Assembly: GCF_012530535.1 (NCBI RefSeq)
Contig: NZ_CP051299.1
Span: forward strand, 1,302,001-1,366,000
Source: Microcella flavibacter
GTDB lineage: Bacteria > Actinomycetota > Actinomycetes > Actinomycetales > Microbacteriaceae
Reading direction: 5' to 3'
DNA: 64,000 nt
The notes under the pieces: generated by a model
What the model was told of the DNA's origin: nothing
The model's input: only the letters and a program-made list of their open reading frames with translations
Database searches by the model: none
Part shown: one piece after another, positions 16,943-27,301 of the stretch
How positions within the stretch are numbered: the stretch's first letter is position 1
How the letters are laid out: each line of letters begins with the position of its first letter
Position numbers and translations under genes: made by a program

Positions 16943-18316
16943 TCAGATGCCGTGCAGGGGCTTGCCGGCGAGCGCGAGGAAGGCCTCGCCGAGCGCCTCG
17001 TTCTGGGTGGGGTGCGCGTGGAGCAGCGGAGCGATGTCCTCCGGGTGCGCCTCCCAGTTCACGGCGAGCTGGGCCTCGCCGATGAGCTCGCCCACGCGCG
17101 CACCGATCATGTGCACGCCGACGACGGGGCCGTCGACGACGCGGACGACCTTGATCGATCCGGCGGTCTCGAGGATGTGGCTCTTGCCGTTGCCCGCGAG
17201 GTTGTAGTCGTAGGTCGCGATGGCGTCGGCGCCGTGCTTCTCCTTGGCCTTCGCCTCGCTGAGGCCGACCGAGGCGACCTCGGGCTCGCTGTAGGTGACC
17301 TTGGGGATGTCAACGTCGCTGATGACGACGGGGTTGAGCCCGGCGATCTCCTCGGCGACGAAGATGCCGTGCTGGAAGCCGCGGTGCGCGAGCTGCAGGC
17401 CGGGCACGATGTCGCCGACGGCGTAGACGCCCGGGATGTTCGTGCGCAGTCGCTCATCGGTGAGCACGAAGCCGCGATCCATCGTGACGCCGACCTCCTC
17501 GAAGCCCATGTTCGCGGTCGAGGGGCCGCGGCCCACGGCGACCAGCAGGAGGTCGGCCTCGATCGTCTCGCCGCTCTCGAGGGTGATGACGACGCCGTTC
17601 TCGTTCTGCGTGACGCCCTGGAAGCGCACGCCGAGCTTGAACTCGATGCCGCGCTTGCGGTACGCGCGCTCGAACTGCTTCGAGATCGCCTCGTCCTCAT
17701 TCGGCACGAGGTGGGGGAGCGCCTCGATGATGACGACCTCGGCACCGAAGGAGCGCCAGACGCTGGAGAACTCGACGCCGATGACACCGCCGCCGAGGAC
17801 GGCGACCTTCTTCGGAACGTAGTCGAGCTGGAGCGCCTGCTCGGACGTGATGACCCGGCCGCCGATCTCGAGGCCCGGCAGCGAGCGCGAGTACGAGCCG
17901 GTGGCGAGGATCACGTTCTTACCCGTGATCGTGTGCTCGCCGACCTGCACGGTCGTGGGCGACGTGAGGCGGCCCTCGCCCTCGATGGTCGTGATGCCGC
18001 GCGCCTTGATGAGACCCTGCAGGCCCTTGTACTTGCTGGCCACGATGCCGTCGCGGTACGCGTTCACGGCGGGCACGTCGATGCCTTCGAGAGTGGCCTT
18101 GACGCCGAACCGGGCGGAGTCGCGCGCGGCGTCGGCGATCTCGCCGGCGTGCAGCAGCGCCTTGGTGGGGATGCACCCCACGTGCAGGCAGGTGCCCCCG
18201 ACCTTGCTCTTCTCGATCAGCCCGACGGTCATGCCGAGCTGGCTCGCGCGCAGGGCCGCGGCGTAGCCGCCGCTCCCGGCACCGAGGATGACCAGGTCAA
18301 AGTTCTGTTCCGACAC
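16943..18316 (-). CDS. lpdA: Dihydrolipoyl dehydrogenase (E3)
   Basis: FAD enzyme that re-oxidises the dihydrolipoyl group of E2 and reduces NAD+. It has 457 residues with the FAD motif ILGAGSGGYAAA, the redox disulphide Cys43-Cys48 in GGTCLHVGCIPTK, the NAD-binding VAVLGGGVIGVEF, the second FAD motif GVYAVGDI, and the C-terminal His-Glu pair in HAHPTQNEAL. The GTG start at 18316 has GGGAGA 8-9 bases upstream. A TAGGCT -10 box sits right after the pepA stop, giving this gene its own promoter and a leader of about 85 nt. sucB follows 49 bases downstream. Confidence 0.96.
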   Translation of the reverse strand: MSEQNFDLVILGAGSGGYAAALRASQLGMTVGLIEKSKVGGTCLHVGCIPTKALLHAGEIADAARDSARFGVKATLEGIDVPAVNAYRDGIVASKYKGLQGLIKARGITTIEGEGRLTSPTTVQVGEHTITGKNVILATGSYSRSLPGLEIGGRVITSEQALQLDYVPKKVAVLGGGVIGVEFSSVWRSFGAEVVIIEALPHLVPNEDEAISKQFERAYRKRGIEFKLGVRFQGVTQNENGVVITLESGETIEADLLLVAVGRGPSTANMGFEEVGVTMDRGFVLTDERLRTNIPGVYAVGDIVPGLQLAHRGFQHGIFVAEEIAGLNPVVISDVDIPKVTYSEPEVASVGLSEAKAKEKHGADAIATYDYNLAGNGKSHILETAGSIKVVRVVDGPVVGVHMIGARVGELIGEAQLAVNWEAHPEDIAPLLHAHPTQNEALGEAFLALAGKPLHGI

Positions 18317-18408
18317 CGAGGAGTCTCCCTTGTGGATGCGTGCGGGGCCGACCCATGGGTGGCACGTCGGCCTGGAGAGCGGCACGCGGTTCCGCGCGCC
18401 AGGAAATG

Positions 18409-18414
18409 AGCCTA
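18409..18414 (-). promoter_or_regulatory. -10 box upstream of lpdA-sucB
   Basis: Minus-strand TAGGCT immediately follows the TAG stop of pepA. It would start transcription about 7 nt further on, leaving a leader of about 85 nt before the lpdA GTG. Confidence 0.45.
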
Positions 18415-19917
18415 CTACCGCTGCAGGCCGCTGTCGGCGAGTCCGCGGGCGAGCTCCACGAGCAGCCGCACCGTCACGCCCGACGGGCCCTTGGGGGTGT
18501 GCCCGTACGCCGCGGTGCCGTTGTTGGCCGGTCCGGCGATGTCGAGGTGGGCCCAGGGGATGCGCGGCGCATCCTGGGCGTCCCCTGTGCGTCCGACGAA
18601 CTCCTGCAGGAAGACGCCCGCGATGAGCATCCCCGCGGCGGTGTTGCCCGGCTTCGCGTTGGCGATGTCGGCGATCTCGCTCGAGATGATGGAGCGCAGG
18701 TCGGCCGGCAGCGGCATCGGCCACACGAGCTCGCCCGTCGCCGCGGCGGCCTCCTGGACGCGGCCGACGAGCGCGTCGTCGCCCATGAGGCCCGCGTAGC
18801 GGTCGCCGAGCGCGACCCGCGCCGCGCCCGTGAGCGTCGCCACGTCGACGATGGCGTCGGGGTGCTCCTCGCTCGCGGCGACGAGGCCGTCGGCGAGCAC
18901 GAGGCGGCCCTCGGCGTCGGTGTTGAGCACCTCGACCGTGGTTCCGCCGCGGATGGTCAGCACGTCGTTCGGGCGCATGGCGGTCGAGGAGGGCAGGTTC
19001 TCGGCCAGGCAGAGCCAGGCCGTCACGCGGATGGGCAGCCCGAGTCGCGCGATCGCGAGCGTCACGCCGAGCACGGTGGCGGCGCCGGTCATGTCGTACT
19101 TCATGCCGACCATCGCGGCCGGCGGCTTGAGGGAGAGGCCGCCCGAGTCGAAGGTGATGCCCTTGCCCACGAGGGCGAGGTGCTGCTCGGCGCCCTCCGG
19201 GGCGTAGCGCACCGCCACGAGGCGGGGCGGGCGCGAGGAGCCCTGCCCGACGCCGAGGATGCCGCCGAAGCCGCCCTCCTGCAGCGCCGGCACGTCCCAC
19301 TCCTGGATCTCGACGGGCAGGCCCTCGGCGAGCTCGTGCGCGCGGGCCGCGAAGCTCGCGGGGTAGAGGTCGTTGGGCGGCGTGTTGACGAGGTCGCGCA
19401 CGGCGACGACCGCCTCGGCGACCGCCTCGGCGGTCTCGGCCGCCGCCGCGGCGTCGTCGACCGCCGAGCTCAGCTCGACCCGCGCGAGCGCGGGCTTCTG
19501 CTCGCCCGAGCGGTAGGCCGTGTAGCGGTAGCCGCCGAGGGCGGCGCCCTCGAGCACGGCCTGCACCTGGGCCGCATCGGCCGTCGGCAGCGCGAGGGCG
19601 AGGCGCTCGGCGCCGGCCGCGGCGCGTGCGGCCGAGCCGGCGGCGCTGCGGAGCGAGTCCGCGGTCGGGGAGGAGCCGAGCCCGACGAGGAGCACCGCCG
19701 CGGCGGCGACGCCCTCCGGGGACGGGTGGCGCGCGGTCTCGTCGGCGGCGCCCGTGATGCCCAGTGCGCCGAGCGACGCGGCGAGGGGGGAGAGGCGCGC
19801 GTCCTCCGCTCCGGCGAGGGCGGGGCCCTCGGGCGTCGAGACCACGCCGACGACGAGCAGGTCGGCCTCGAGGTCGGCGGCGGGGGAGGACGTGACGGCG
19901 AGGGAGGGGCAGGTCAT
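18415..19917 (-). CDS. pepA: Leucyl aminopeptidase, M17 family
   Basis: Cytoplasmic two-metal aminopeptidase releasing N-terminal residues from peptides. At 500 residues, the variable N-terminal domain (1-170) is followed by the catalytic domain with VGKGITFDSGGLSLKP (metal-binding Lys and Asp), MKYDMTGAATV and the M17 signature NTDAEGRLVLAD. I chose the ATG at 19917 because a TACGAT -10 box lies 7 nt upstream. It lies upstream of lpdA-sucB on the same strand; this aminopeptidase/E2 neighbourhood is conserved in mycobacteria. Confidence 0.95.
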   Translation of the reverse strand: MTCPSLAVTSSPAADLEADLLVVGVVSTPEGPALAGAEDARLSPLAASLGALGITGAADETARHPSPEGVAAAAVLLVGLGSSPTADSLRSAAGSAARAAAGAERLALALPTADAAQVQAVLEGAALGGYRYTAYRSGEQKPALARVELSSAVDDAAAAAETAEAVAEAVVAVRDLVNTPPNDLYPASFAARAHELAEGLPVEIQEWDVPALQEGGFGGILGVGQGSSRPPRLVAVRYAPEGAEQHLALVGKGITFDSGGLSLKPPAAMVGMKYDMTGAATVLGVTLAIARLGLPIRVTAWLCLAENLPSSTAMRPNDVLTIRGGTTVEVLNTDAEGRLVLADGLVAASEEHPDAIVDVATLTGAARVALGDRYAGLMGDDALVGRVQEAAAATGELVWPMPLPADLRSIISSEIADIANAKPGNTAAGMLIAGVFLQEFVGRTGDAQDAPRIPWAHLDIAGPANNGTAAYGHTPKGPSGVTVRLLVELARGLADSGLQR

Positions 19918-19924
19918 GGGCTCC

Positions 19925-19930
19925 ATCGTA
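19925..19930 (-). promoter_or_regulatory. -10 box of pepA (leaderless)
   Basis: Minus-strand TACGAT with 7 nt to the ATG of pepA. Confidence 0.55.
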
Positions 19931-20031
19931 GAGCGGGGCGGATGAGGCGACGGGCCGTGCGCCGGGCATCCCGCACCGCCTGTTCGCTGTCGGCAGGTGC
20001 GCGCGGCGCGGGACCGGCACCGGGGTCGACC

Positions 20032-20037
20032 TAGCAT
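20032..20037 (+). promoter_or_regulatory. -10 box of the PAC2 gene (leaderless)
   Basis: TAGCAT with 6 nt to the ATG at 20044. Confidence 0.6.
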
Positions 20038-20043
20038 TGAGGC

Positions 20044-20967
20044 ATGCGCGATCCCGACAACCTCTACCGCCTCCTGCCCGGCGACGACGAGGTTCCGCGC
20101 GGTCTTCCGCTCGTCGCGGGCCTCACCGGGTTCTCCGACGCGGGCGGAGCCGTCGCGCAGGTCTCCGAGTACCTGCTCGACGAGCTCGAGCACCGCGACC
20201 TGGCCGTCTTCGACAACGACGAGCTGCTCGACTGGCGCGCCCGCCGGCCGGTGATCGTCTTCGACGAGACGCGCATCACCGAGTTCCGGATGCCCTCCCT
20301 GGCCCTGCGCCTCGCCGAGGACGAGCTCGGCGCACCCTTCCTGCTGCTGACCGGCTACGAGCCCGACTTCCACTGGGAGGCGTTCGTCGCCGCGGTGCGG
20401 TCGCTCATCGACCGCTTCGAGGTCTCGTCGACCACGTGGGTGCACGCGATCCCCATGCCCGTGCCGCACACCCGGCCGATCGGCGTGACGGTGAGCGGCA
20501 GTCGGGAGGACCTCATCGAGGCGCTCTCGGTCTGGCGCCCGCGCACCCAGGCGCCCGGCAACGCGATGCACCTGCTCGAGCACCGGCTGCACGGCAGCGG
20601 GCACCCCGTGACCGGGTTCGTGCTGCTCGTGCCGCACTACCTCGGCGACACCGAGTTCCCCTCCGCGGCCGTCACGGCGCTCGAGAGCCTGACCGCCGCG
20701 ACGGGCCTGCTCTTCCCGACCGACCGGCTGCGCGAGGAGGGCCGGGAGTTCCTCGGCAAGATCGACGATCAGGTCGACGGCAACCCCGAGCTCGCCCGCC
20801 TGGTCGGCACGCTCGAGGAGCGCCACGACTCCTACATGGAGGACAACCCCCTGCGGTCGCCGCTCACGGACGAGGACGGCGAGCTGCCGAGCGCGGACTC
20901 CATCGCCGCGGAGCTCGAGAACTTCCTCGCCGTGCGCCGCGCGACGGACGACGAGCGGGAGCTCTGA
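20044..20967 (+). CDS. PAC2-family protein
   Basis: A 307-residue soluble protein of the PAC2 (proteasome assembly chaperone) superfamily. Signature segments are LVAGLTGFSDAGGAVAQ near the N-terminus, PFLLLTGYEPDFHW, THTRPIGVTVSG-like PHTRPIGVT, and VPHYLGDTEFPSAAV in the second half, followed by an acidic tail. The bacterial role is not established; actinobacterial members occur even where no proteasome is known. The ATG is set by a -10 box 6 nt upstream. The MFS gene follows after 30 bases with its own -10 box. Confidence 0.88.
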   Translation: MRDPDNLYRLLPGDDEVPRGLPLVAGLTGFSDAGGAVAQVSEYLLDELEHRDLAVFDNDELLDWRARRPVIVFDETRITEFRMPSLALRLAEDELGAPFLLLTGYEPDFHWEAFVAAVRSLIDRFEVSSTTWVHAIPMPVPHTRPIGVTVSGSREDLIEALSVWRPRTQAPGNAMHLLEHRLHGSGHPVTGFVLLVPHYLGDTEFPSAAVTALESLTAATGLLFPTDRLREEGREFLGKIDDQVDGNPELARLVGTLEERHDSYMEDNPLRSPLTDEDGELPSADSIAAELENFLAVRRATDDEREL

Positions 20968-20985
20968 GCGCCCGACGCGCGGCCG

Positions 20986-20991
20986 TAGGCT
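20986..20991 (+). promoter_or_regulatory. -10 box of the MFS gene (leaderless)
   Basis: TAGGCT with 6 nt to the GTG at 20998. Confidence 0.6.
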
Positions 20992-20997
20992 GATCCG

Positions 20998-22326
20998 GTG
21001 GATTCCCGTCGGGCCGTCGTCGTGCTCGTCATCGCCGGGGCCGCGTACGTCACGGCGATCCTCCAGCGCACCTCGCTGAGCGTCGCCGGCGTCGTCGCGA
21101 CCGACCGCTTCGCCGTCGACGCGACCGCCCTGTCGTCGCTCGCGGTGCTGCAGCTGCTCGTCTACGCCACGCTGCAGATCCCCGTCGGCGTGCTCGTCGA
21201 CCGGTTCGGCCCGCGGGCGCTCATCGGCATCGGCGCGGTCGTGATGGCGGCGGGGCAGCTCGTGCTGGCGATCGCCCCCGATATCGCGGTCGCGGTGCTC
21301 GGGCGCATCCTCGTCGGCGCCGGCGACGCCATGACCTTCATCTCGGTGCTGCGCCTGCTCGGGCACTGGTTCAGCCCCCGCCGCCTCCCCGTGCTGTCGC
21401 AGTGGGTCGGCACGCTGGGGCAGAGCGGGCAGCTGCTCTCCGCCGTGCCGCTCGGGGCCGTGCTCGCGACCGCGGGGTGGCAGCCGGCCTTCCTCGGCCT
21501 CGCGGCCGTCTCGGTGGTGGTCGCGGCCGCCGTCCTGCTCGGCGTGCGCGACGCGCCTCCCGGGGCGGAGCGCGGGCGCGCGGCCTCGCTCGCGATCGCC
21601 CTCGGCCAGCTGAGGGATGCCCTGCGCCGCCCGGGCACCCGACTCGCGTTCTGGGCCCACGCCGTCAGCGGCTCGCCCGGCACGGTGCTCGTCATGCTGT
21701 GGGGGTTCCCGGCGCTCTCCGTCGGTCTCGGTTACGGACCGACCCTCGCCTCGGCGCTGCTGAGCATCGTGGTGGTGGCCGGAGCTCTCATCGGGCCCGT
21801 CATCGGGCTCCTCTCGGCGCGGTTCCCGTACCGGCGCTCGAGCATCGTGCTCGGCATCGTCGCCGCGATGGGGGCGGCGTGGGCGGTCGTCCTGCTCTGG
21901 CCGGACCGGCCCCCGCTCGCGGTGATCGTCGGCCTGCTCGTCGTGATCGCGGTCGGCGGCCCCGGCTCGCTCATCGGCTTCGATTTCGCGCGCACCTTCA
22001 ACCCCGGCCCGAGCCAGGGCGCGGCATCGGGGTTCGTGAACGTGGGCGGGTTCTCGATCTCGGTCGTGCTGCTGCTGGCGATCGGGCTGGCCCTCGACGC
22101 GCTGAGCCCGGGCGCGGCGCCGGCCGAGCTCTACGCCTGGGAGAACTGGAGGATCGCCTTCGCGATCCAGTTCCCGGTCATCGCCGCGGCGCTCGTGCCG
22201 CTGCTGCTGGCCCGACGGCGCACGCGGCGCCGCCTGCAGGAGGACGAGGGCATCGCGGTCGCGCCCCTGTGGGTCGCGATGGTGCGCCGGCGACGTGCGC
22301 GTCGCTCTCGCAAAGATGTGCGATAA
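20998..22326 (+). CDS. Major facilitator superfamily transporter
   Basis: A 442-residue inner-membrane carrier with about 12 hydrophobic helices in two halves separated by a basic loop (about residues 180-215). The MFS loop 2-3 motif is GVLVDRFGPRALIG, and a related FPYRRS loop lies in the second half. The C-terminus is an Arg-rich cytoplasmic tail. Substrate and direction cannot be assigned; nothing adjacent suggests one. The start is a GTG set by a -10 box 6 nt upstream. An extended -10 element for sigA overlaps its stop codon. Confidence 0.85.
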   Translation: MDSRRAVVVLVIAGAAYVTAILQRTSLSVAGVVATDRFAVDATALSSLAVLQLLVYATLQIPVGVLVDRFGPRALIGIGAVVMAAGQLVLAIAPDIAVAVLGRILVGAGDAMTFISVLRLLGHWFSPRRLPVLSQWVGTLGQSGQLLSAVPLGAVLATAGWQPAFLGLAAVSVVVAAAVLLGVRDAPPGAERGRAASLAIALGQLRDALRRPGTRLAFWAHAVSGSPGTVLVMLWGFPALSVGLGYGPTLASALLSIVVVAGALIGPVIGLLSARFPYRRSSIVLGIVAAMGAAWAVVLLWPDRPPLAVIVGLLVVIAVGGPGSLIGFDFARTFNPGPSQGAASGFVNVGGFSISVVLLLAIGLALDALSPGAAPAELYAWENWRIAFAIQFPVIAAALVPLLLARRRTRRRLQEDEGIAVAPLWVAMVRRRRARRSRKDVR

Positions 22327-22327
22327 T
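22319..22327 (+). promoter_or_regulatory. Possible extended -10 promoter of sigA
   Basis: TGCGATAAT is an extended -10 (TGn plus GATAAT) overlapping the MFS stop codon, about 160 bp before the sigA ATG. A TTGACA hexamer at 22396-22401 has no matching -10 and was not used. No clear -35 partner is visible for the GATAAT element. Confidence 0.4.
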
Positions 22328-22486
22328 TGAGGTTCACGACCCGGTCGGTCGCACCGCCCGCATCGCTCTCCTGCAGAGCGCGCGAGCACCGCGACTTGAC
22401 ATGGGTCGTTGTTCTGCCCGGAGGCGGCGTCTCCCGGCTGCAATGCCCGGCGGCTCCGCCGCGGGATGATCGCGAAAGAGGGTTCC

Positions 22487-23851
<1,365 letters not shown>

Positions 23852-23887
23852 ACCGCCGCACCGCACCCAGCGACAGGAGAGCACCGC

Positions 23888-24601
23888 ATGACCGCCACCC
23901 CCGACGCCGCGACGCCCAACGAGGGCAAGACCCTCGCGGTCGAGATCGACGGCGCCCGCTACTCGCGCATCCCGCTGCGCACCCACGTCGTGACCGCCGA
24001 CGACGACATCGTCGAGGTCGTGACGCGCTACACGGCGGGCCACCTGCAGCCGGGCGACCTGCTGTTCGTGACCGAGAAGATCGTCGCGATCTCGCAGGGG
24101 CGCTCGTTCCCAATGGAGGACATCGAGCCGCGCAAGCTCGCGACCTTCCTGTCGAAGTACGTGACGAAGACCTCGTTCGGCATCGGCCTGGGCATCCCGG
24201 AGACGATGGAGATGGCGCTGCGCGAGTGCGGCACGCCGCGCATCCTGCTCGCGGCCGGCGTCTCGGCCGTCACGAAGGTCTTCGGCCGTACGGGCGACTT
24301 CTACCGCGTGGCCGGGCCCAAGGCTCGAGGGATCGACGGGCCCACGGCCCACACGATCCCGCCGTACAACCACCAGGTCGTGCTCGTGCCCGAGAACCCG
24401 AAGCGGGTGGCGGCGCAGCTGAAGCGGGCGCTGCCGGTGGCGGTCGACGTCGCCGTCGTCGACATCAACGACCTCGGCGGCAACATCCTCGGGTCGACGG
24501 TCTCGGCGGAGCGCGAGCGGCTGCTCGTGCGCATCCTGAAGGACAACCCGCTCGGTCAGGGGCACGAGAGCACGCCGCTCGGCATCGTCCGCCCCGCATG
24601 A
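23888..24601 (+). CDS. CofE-like (F420-0:L-glutamate ligase superfamily) protein
   Basis: A 237-residue protein resembling CofE, which gamma-ligates glutamate to F420-0. The N-terminal segments IPLRTHVVTADDDIVEVV and QPGDLLFVTEKIVAISQGR follow the family pattern (IPLxxxGDDLA; DGDVLVVTSKVVSKAEGR). The GxDxSN metal/nucleotide segment of true F420 ligases appears as TIPPYN, and no cofC, cofD or fbiC gene is nearby. It is therefore probably a gamma-glutamyl- or amino-acid-ligase paralogue with another substrate. AGGAGA precedes the ATG. Its stop overlaps the start of the flippase gene (ATGA), so the two are translationally coupled. Confidence 0.72.
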   Translation: MTATPDAATPNEGKTLAVEIDGARYSRIPLRTHVVTADDDIVEVVTRYTAGHLQPGDLLFVTEKIVAISQGRSFPMEDIEPRKLATFLSKYVTKTSFGIGLGIPETMEMALRECGTPRILLAAGVSAVTKVFGRTGDFYRVAGPKARGIDGPTAHTIPPYNHQVVLVPENPKRVAAQLKRALPVAVDVAVVDINDLGGNILGSTVSAERERLLVRILKDNPLGQGHESTPLGIVRPA

Positions 24602-26190
24602 GCCTGGCGCGCTCCAGCGCCGTCATCGCCGTCGGCACGCTCGCATCGCGGGCGAGCGGGCTGCTGCGCACGATCGTGCTGGTGGCCGCGATCGGCGCGA
24701 TCGGTCAGGCGAGCGACGCCTTCGCCACCGCGAACCAGCTGCCGAACGCCCTGCTCATGGTCATCTCGACCGGCCTGCTCACGGGCGTGATCGTGCCGCA
24801 CGTCGTCGCCGTGAGCGCGCAGCCCGACGGCGGGCGCTCGGTGCTGCCGAAGCTGCTCACGATGGGGGTCGTGCTGCTGCTGGTCGTCACGATCATCGCG
24901 ACGCTGCTGGCACCGGCGCTCGTCTGGCTGTTCGCGGCGAAGTTCACCGCCGAGCAGCAGGCGCTCGCGACGGCGTTCGCCTACTGGTGCATGCCGCAGC
25001 TGTTCTTCTACGGCATGTTCGCGCTCATGGGCGAGACGCTCAACGCTCGGGGCATCTTCGCGCCGTACGCCTGGGCTCCCATCGTCAACAACGTCGTCTC
25101 GATCGCCGGCTTCGTCGTCGTCATCGCCGTGTTCGGCGCCGATCGCACCGACCTCGACCAGTGGAGCCCGGTCGGCATCGCGGCGCTGGCGGGCACCGCG
25201 ACCCTCGGCATCATCGCGCAGACCCTGCTGCTGCTGCTGTTCTGGCGGCGGACGGGCATCCCGCTGCGGTTCGACTTCCACTGGCGCGGCATGGGGCTGC
25301 GCGGGCTCAGCCGCCGCGCGGGCTGGACCTTCGCGACCATGCTCGTGGGGCTCTCCGCCGGCATCCTGCAGCAGCAGCAGATCTCCGACGTCTCCGGCGA
25401 TGACGCCTCGGTGTTCGTCTGGCAGAACGCCTGGCTCGTCTACATGCTGCCCTACTCGCTCATCGTGCTGTCGATCGGAACGCCGTACTTCACGCGCATC
25501 AGCGAGCACGTCGCGGCGGAGCGCCACGAGGAGCTGCGCGCCGACATCGACAGCGCGATCCGCGTGCTCGGCCTCTTCATCGTCGTCGCTGCCGCCGCCG
25601 TGATCGCCGCCGCCGCCCCGGCGGCGCGCATCTTCACGAACAACACGGCCGACGCCCTCGCCTCCGCCCCGGTGCTCATCGCGTTCCTTTTCGCGCTGAC
25701 GCCGATGGCGGTGCTGTTCGTCGTGCAGCGCACCTTCTACGCCTACGGCGACACCCGCACGCCCTTCTGGTTCACCCTCGTGCAGGGCTCGCTCGTCGTC
25801 ATCCTCACCTTCGTCGCGGTGGCGCTCGCGAGCGACGCCACGCTGACCGCCGCCGTGGCCGCGGGGCAGACCGTCGCGGGCATCGTGCAGCTGGCGCTCG
25901 CGGCCGTGCTGCTGCGCCGCCGCATCGGCCCCTTCGGTCTCGGTCGCGCGCTCGGCGCGCTCGCGCGCTTCGCCGTGGCCGCGATCCCGGCGGGCGCGGC
26001 CGGCTGGGGCGCGTACCTGATGAGCGGCGGCCCCGAGGGGTGGATGCTCGCGGACAAGCTGTTCGGAGCGCTCGGCACGCTCGTGATCGGGCTCGTCGCC
26101 GTCGTCGTCTACGTCGCCGTGCTGGCCGCGCTGCGCGCGCCGGAGCTGCGGCTGGGCATCGGTCTGCTGCGCGGCCGCTTCGGCCGCTGA
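24598..26190 (+). CDS. MurJ/MviN-type lipid-linked substrate flippase
   Basis: A 530-residue polytopic membrane protein of the MOP exporter superfamily with about 14 helices. It begins with the MurJ-like amphipathic start RSSAVIAVGTLASRASGLLRTIV and has LPNALLMVISTGLLTGVIVP, NARGIFAPYAWAPIVNN and LVQRTFYAYGDTRTPF-like QRTFYAYGDTRTP, all typical of MurJ. It could flip lipid II, but its coupling to a CofE-like ligase and its position beside ATP-grasp and racemase genes suggest a specialised lipid-linked precursor. Whether the genome has another murJ (near trxB in most actinobacteria) cannot be seen here. It is convergent with the first ATP-grasp gene. Confidence 0.85.
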   Translation: MSLARSSAVIAVGTLASRASGLLRTIVLVAAIGAIGQASDAFATANQLPNALLMVISTGLLTGVIVPHVVAVSAQPDGGRSVLPKLLTMGVVLLLVVTIIATLLAPALVWLFAAKFTAEQQALATAFAYWCMPQLFFYGMFALMGETLNARGIFAPYAWAPIVNNVVSIAGFVVVIAVFGADRTDLDQWSPVGIAALAGTATLGIIAQTLLLLLFWRRTGIPLRFDFHWRGMGLRGLSRRAGWTFATMLVGLSAGILQQQQISDVSGDDASVFVWQNAWLVYMLPYSLIVLSIGTPYFTRISEHVAAERHEELRADIDSAIRVLGLFIVVAAAAVIAAAAPAARIFTNNTADALASAPVLIAFLFALTPMAVLFVVQRTFYAYGDTRTPFWFTLVQGSLVVILTFVAVALASDATLTAAVAAGQTVAGIVQLALAAVLLRRRIGPFGLGRALGALARFAVAAIPAGAAGWGAYLMSGGPEGWMLADKLFGALGTLVIGLVAVVVYVAVLAALRAPELRLGIGLLRGRFGR

Positions 26191-26206
26191 GACGCGGCGG
26201 CGGGTC

Positions 26207-27244
26207 TCAGCGTCGGCGGTCGAGCACGCCGGGACCGACCGCGTCGCGGTAGCGGTCGAGCAGGCCGGTGCGGATGCCCGATGCTGAGGGCTTCATCTGG
26301 AACACGCTCGAGTTGTGGTTCGCCTCGATGAGCGCGGGCCCGTCCGGCGTGATCGCGATGTCCCATCCGACGTAGGGCACGGTCGGGAGCCGGCGGGAGG
26401 CCTCGTCGATCATGGTGAGCACCGCGTCGTACTCCGGCACGGCGAAGCCGGGGATCGCGACACCGGTGACGGGGTGCTCGCGGTAGATGTTCGACTGCTT
26501 ATCGACGCCCGGCCAGAGCGCGACCCCGTGCTCGTCGAGCATGGTGAACATGCCGCCGCCGGCGAAGTTGTCGATGACGCCGCCGTTGCCGATGCGCAGC
26601 ACGGCGGCGATGACGACGAGCTCGCCGTCGGGCTTGCGGTAGGTGATCATGCGCACGGTGTTGACGCTGCCGGGGTAGAGGGCGGCCATCCGCTCGTGCT
26701 GGGGGATGACCTCCTCGATGAGGCTCTGCCCACGGTCGATGATCGACTGCCGCCAGGCGGCCACGTCGACGATGTCCTCGCCCAGCGCGTAGATGCTGAT
26801 GCCCGCGCCGCCCTCGCCGTGCGGGGGCTTCGCCAGTACGCGGGGGTGGCGGGCGAGGAAGGCCTCGACCTCGGGCAGCCCGGCGTCAGCCGCATCGAGC
26901 CATTCGCGGCGGATCATGTCGGCGAAGTCGCGGTAGAAGCGCGGCTTGTCGCCGAGGATCGCGCGCGAGTCCGCGCCGTTGAGTGTCGTGTTGAGGCGGA
27001 ACGCCTTCGGGTGGGTCATCCACGTCGCGCGCTCGGCGGCCGACAGCGAGCGGATGTCCCACACGGCGTAGTCGCGGAACGCCATCTCGTAGCGCACTGA
27101 GCACCAGAGCATGTCGGCGACGATGACCGGCAGCGGGGCCTTCGAGATGCGCTTCGCCTGCCGCGCGCACTCCATGAGGTTGGTGGGGTTGAGGCGCACG
27201 GCCCGTTCGGCGAGGTAGCGGAGACGGAGACCGGATTGGCGCAT
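26207..27244 (-). CDS. Sugar-transfer-associated ATP-grasp ligase (first paralogue)
   Basis: A 345-residue protein of the 'sugar-transfer associated' ATP-grasp family, whose members are predicted carboxylate-amine ligases in surface-polymer loci. Evidence: nucleotide-binding Lys in RVLAKPPHGEGGAGI, SVNTVRMITYR, VIDNFAGGGMF, HPVTGVAIPGF and the metal-binding end YVGWDIAITPDGPALIEANH (Asp, Glu, Asn retained). The N-terminal 100 residues are helical with a basic start. The ATG at 27244 is supported by a TACCGT -10 box 6 nt upstream. It is divergent from its paralogue at 27375, start codons 130 bp apart. The substrate is unknown. Confidence 0.85.
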   Translation of the reverse strand: MRQSGLRLRYLAERAVRLNPTNLMECARQAKRISKAPLPVIVADMLWCSVRYEMAFRDYAVWDIRSLSAAERATWMTHPKAFRLNTTLNGADSRAILGDKPRFYRDFADMIRREWLDAADAGLPEVEAFLARHPRVLAKPPHGEGGAGISIYALGEDIVDVAAWRQSIIDRGQSLIEEVIPQHERMAALYPGSVNTVRMITYRKPDGELVVIAAVLRIGNGGVIDNFAGGGMFTMLDEHGVALWPGVDKQSNIYREHPVTGVAIPGFAVPEYDAVLTMIDEASRRLPTVPYVGWDIAITPDGPALIEANHNSSVFQMKPSASGIRTGLLDRYRDAVGPGVLDRRR

Positions 27245-27250
27245 TCGATC

Positions 27251-27256
27251 ACGGTA
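27251..27256 (-). promoter_or_regulatory. -10 box of the first ATP-grasp gene (leaderless)
   Basis: Minus-strand TACCGT with 6 nt to the ATG. Confidence 0.4.
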
Positions 27257-27295
27257 CACGCTCGCCCGCGGCCGCTCCGGGCGCCCGCGCCGCGA

Positions 27296-27301
27296 TAGTC
27301 T
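27296..27301 (+). promoter_or_regulatory. -10 box of the ATP-grasp/racemase operon
   Basis: TAGTCT at 27296-27301 would start transcription near 27308, about 67 nt before the ATG at 27375, which carries a Shine-Dalgarno (GGGAAGG). It points away from the first ATP-grasp gene's promoter, 40 bp to the left. Confidence 0.45.

Noticed and set aside
22396-22401. TTGACA upstream of sigA as a -35 box
   Set aside because: The sequence 16-18 nt downstream is GC-rich with no -10-like hexamer.
26040-26252. Small plus-strand frame at the end of the flippase gene
   Set aside because: A shifted-frame shadow of the flippase gene with Arg/Ala-rich sequence and no Shine-Dalgarno or conserved motif.
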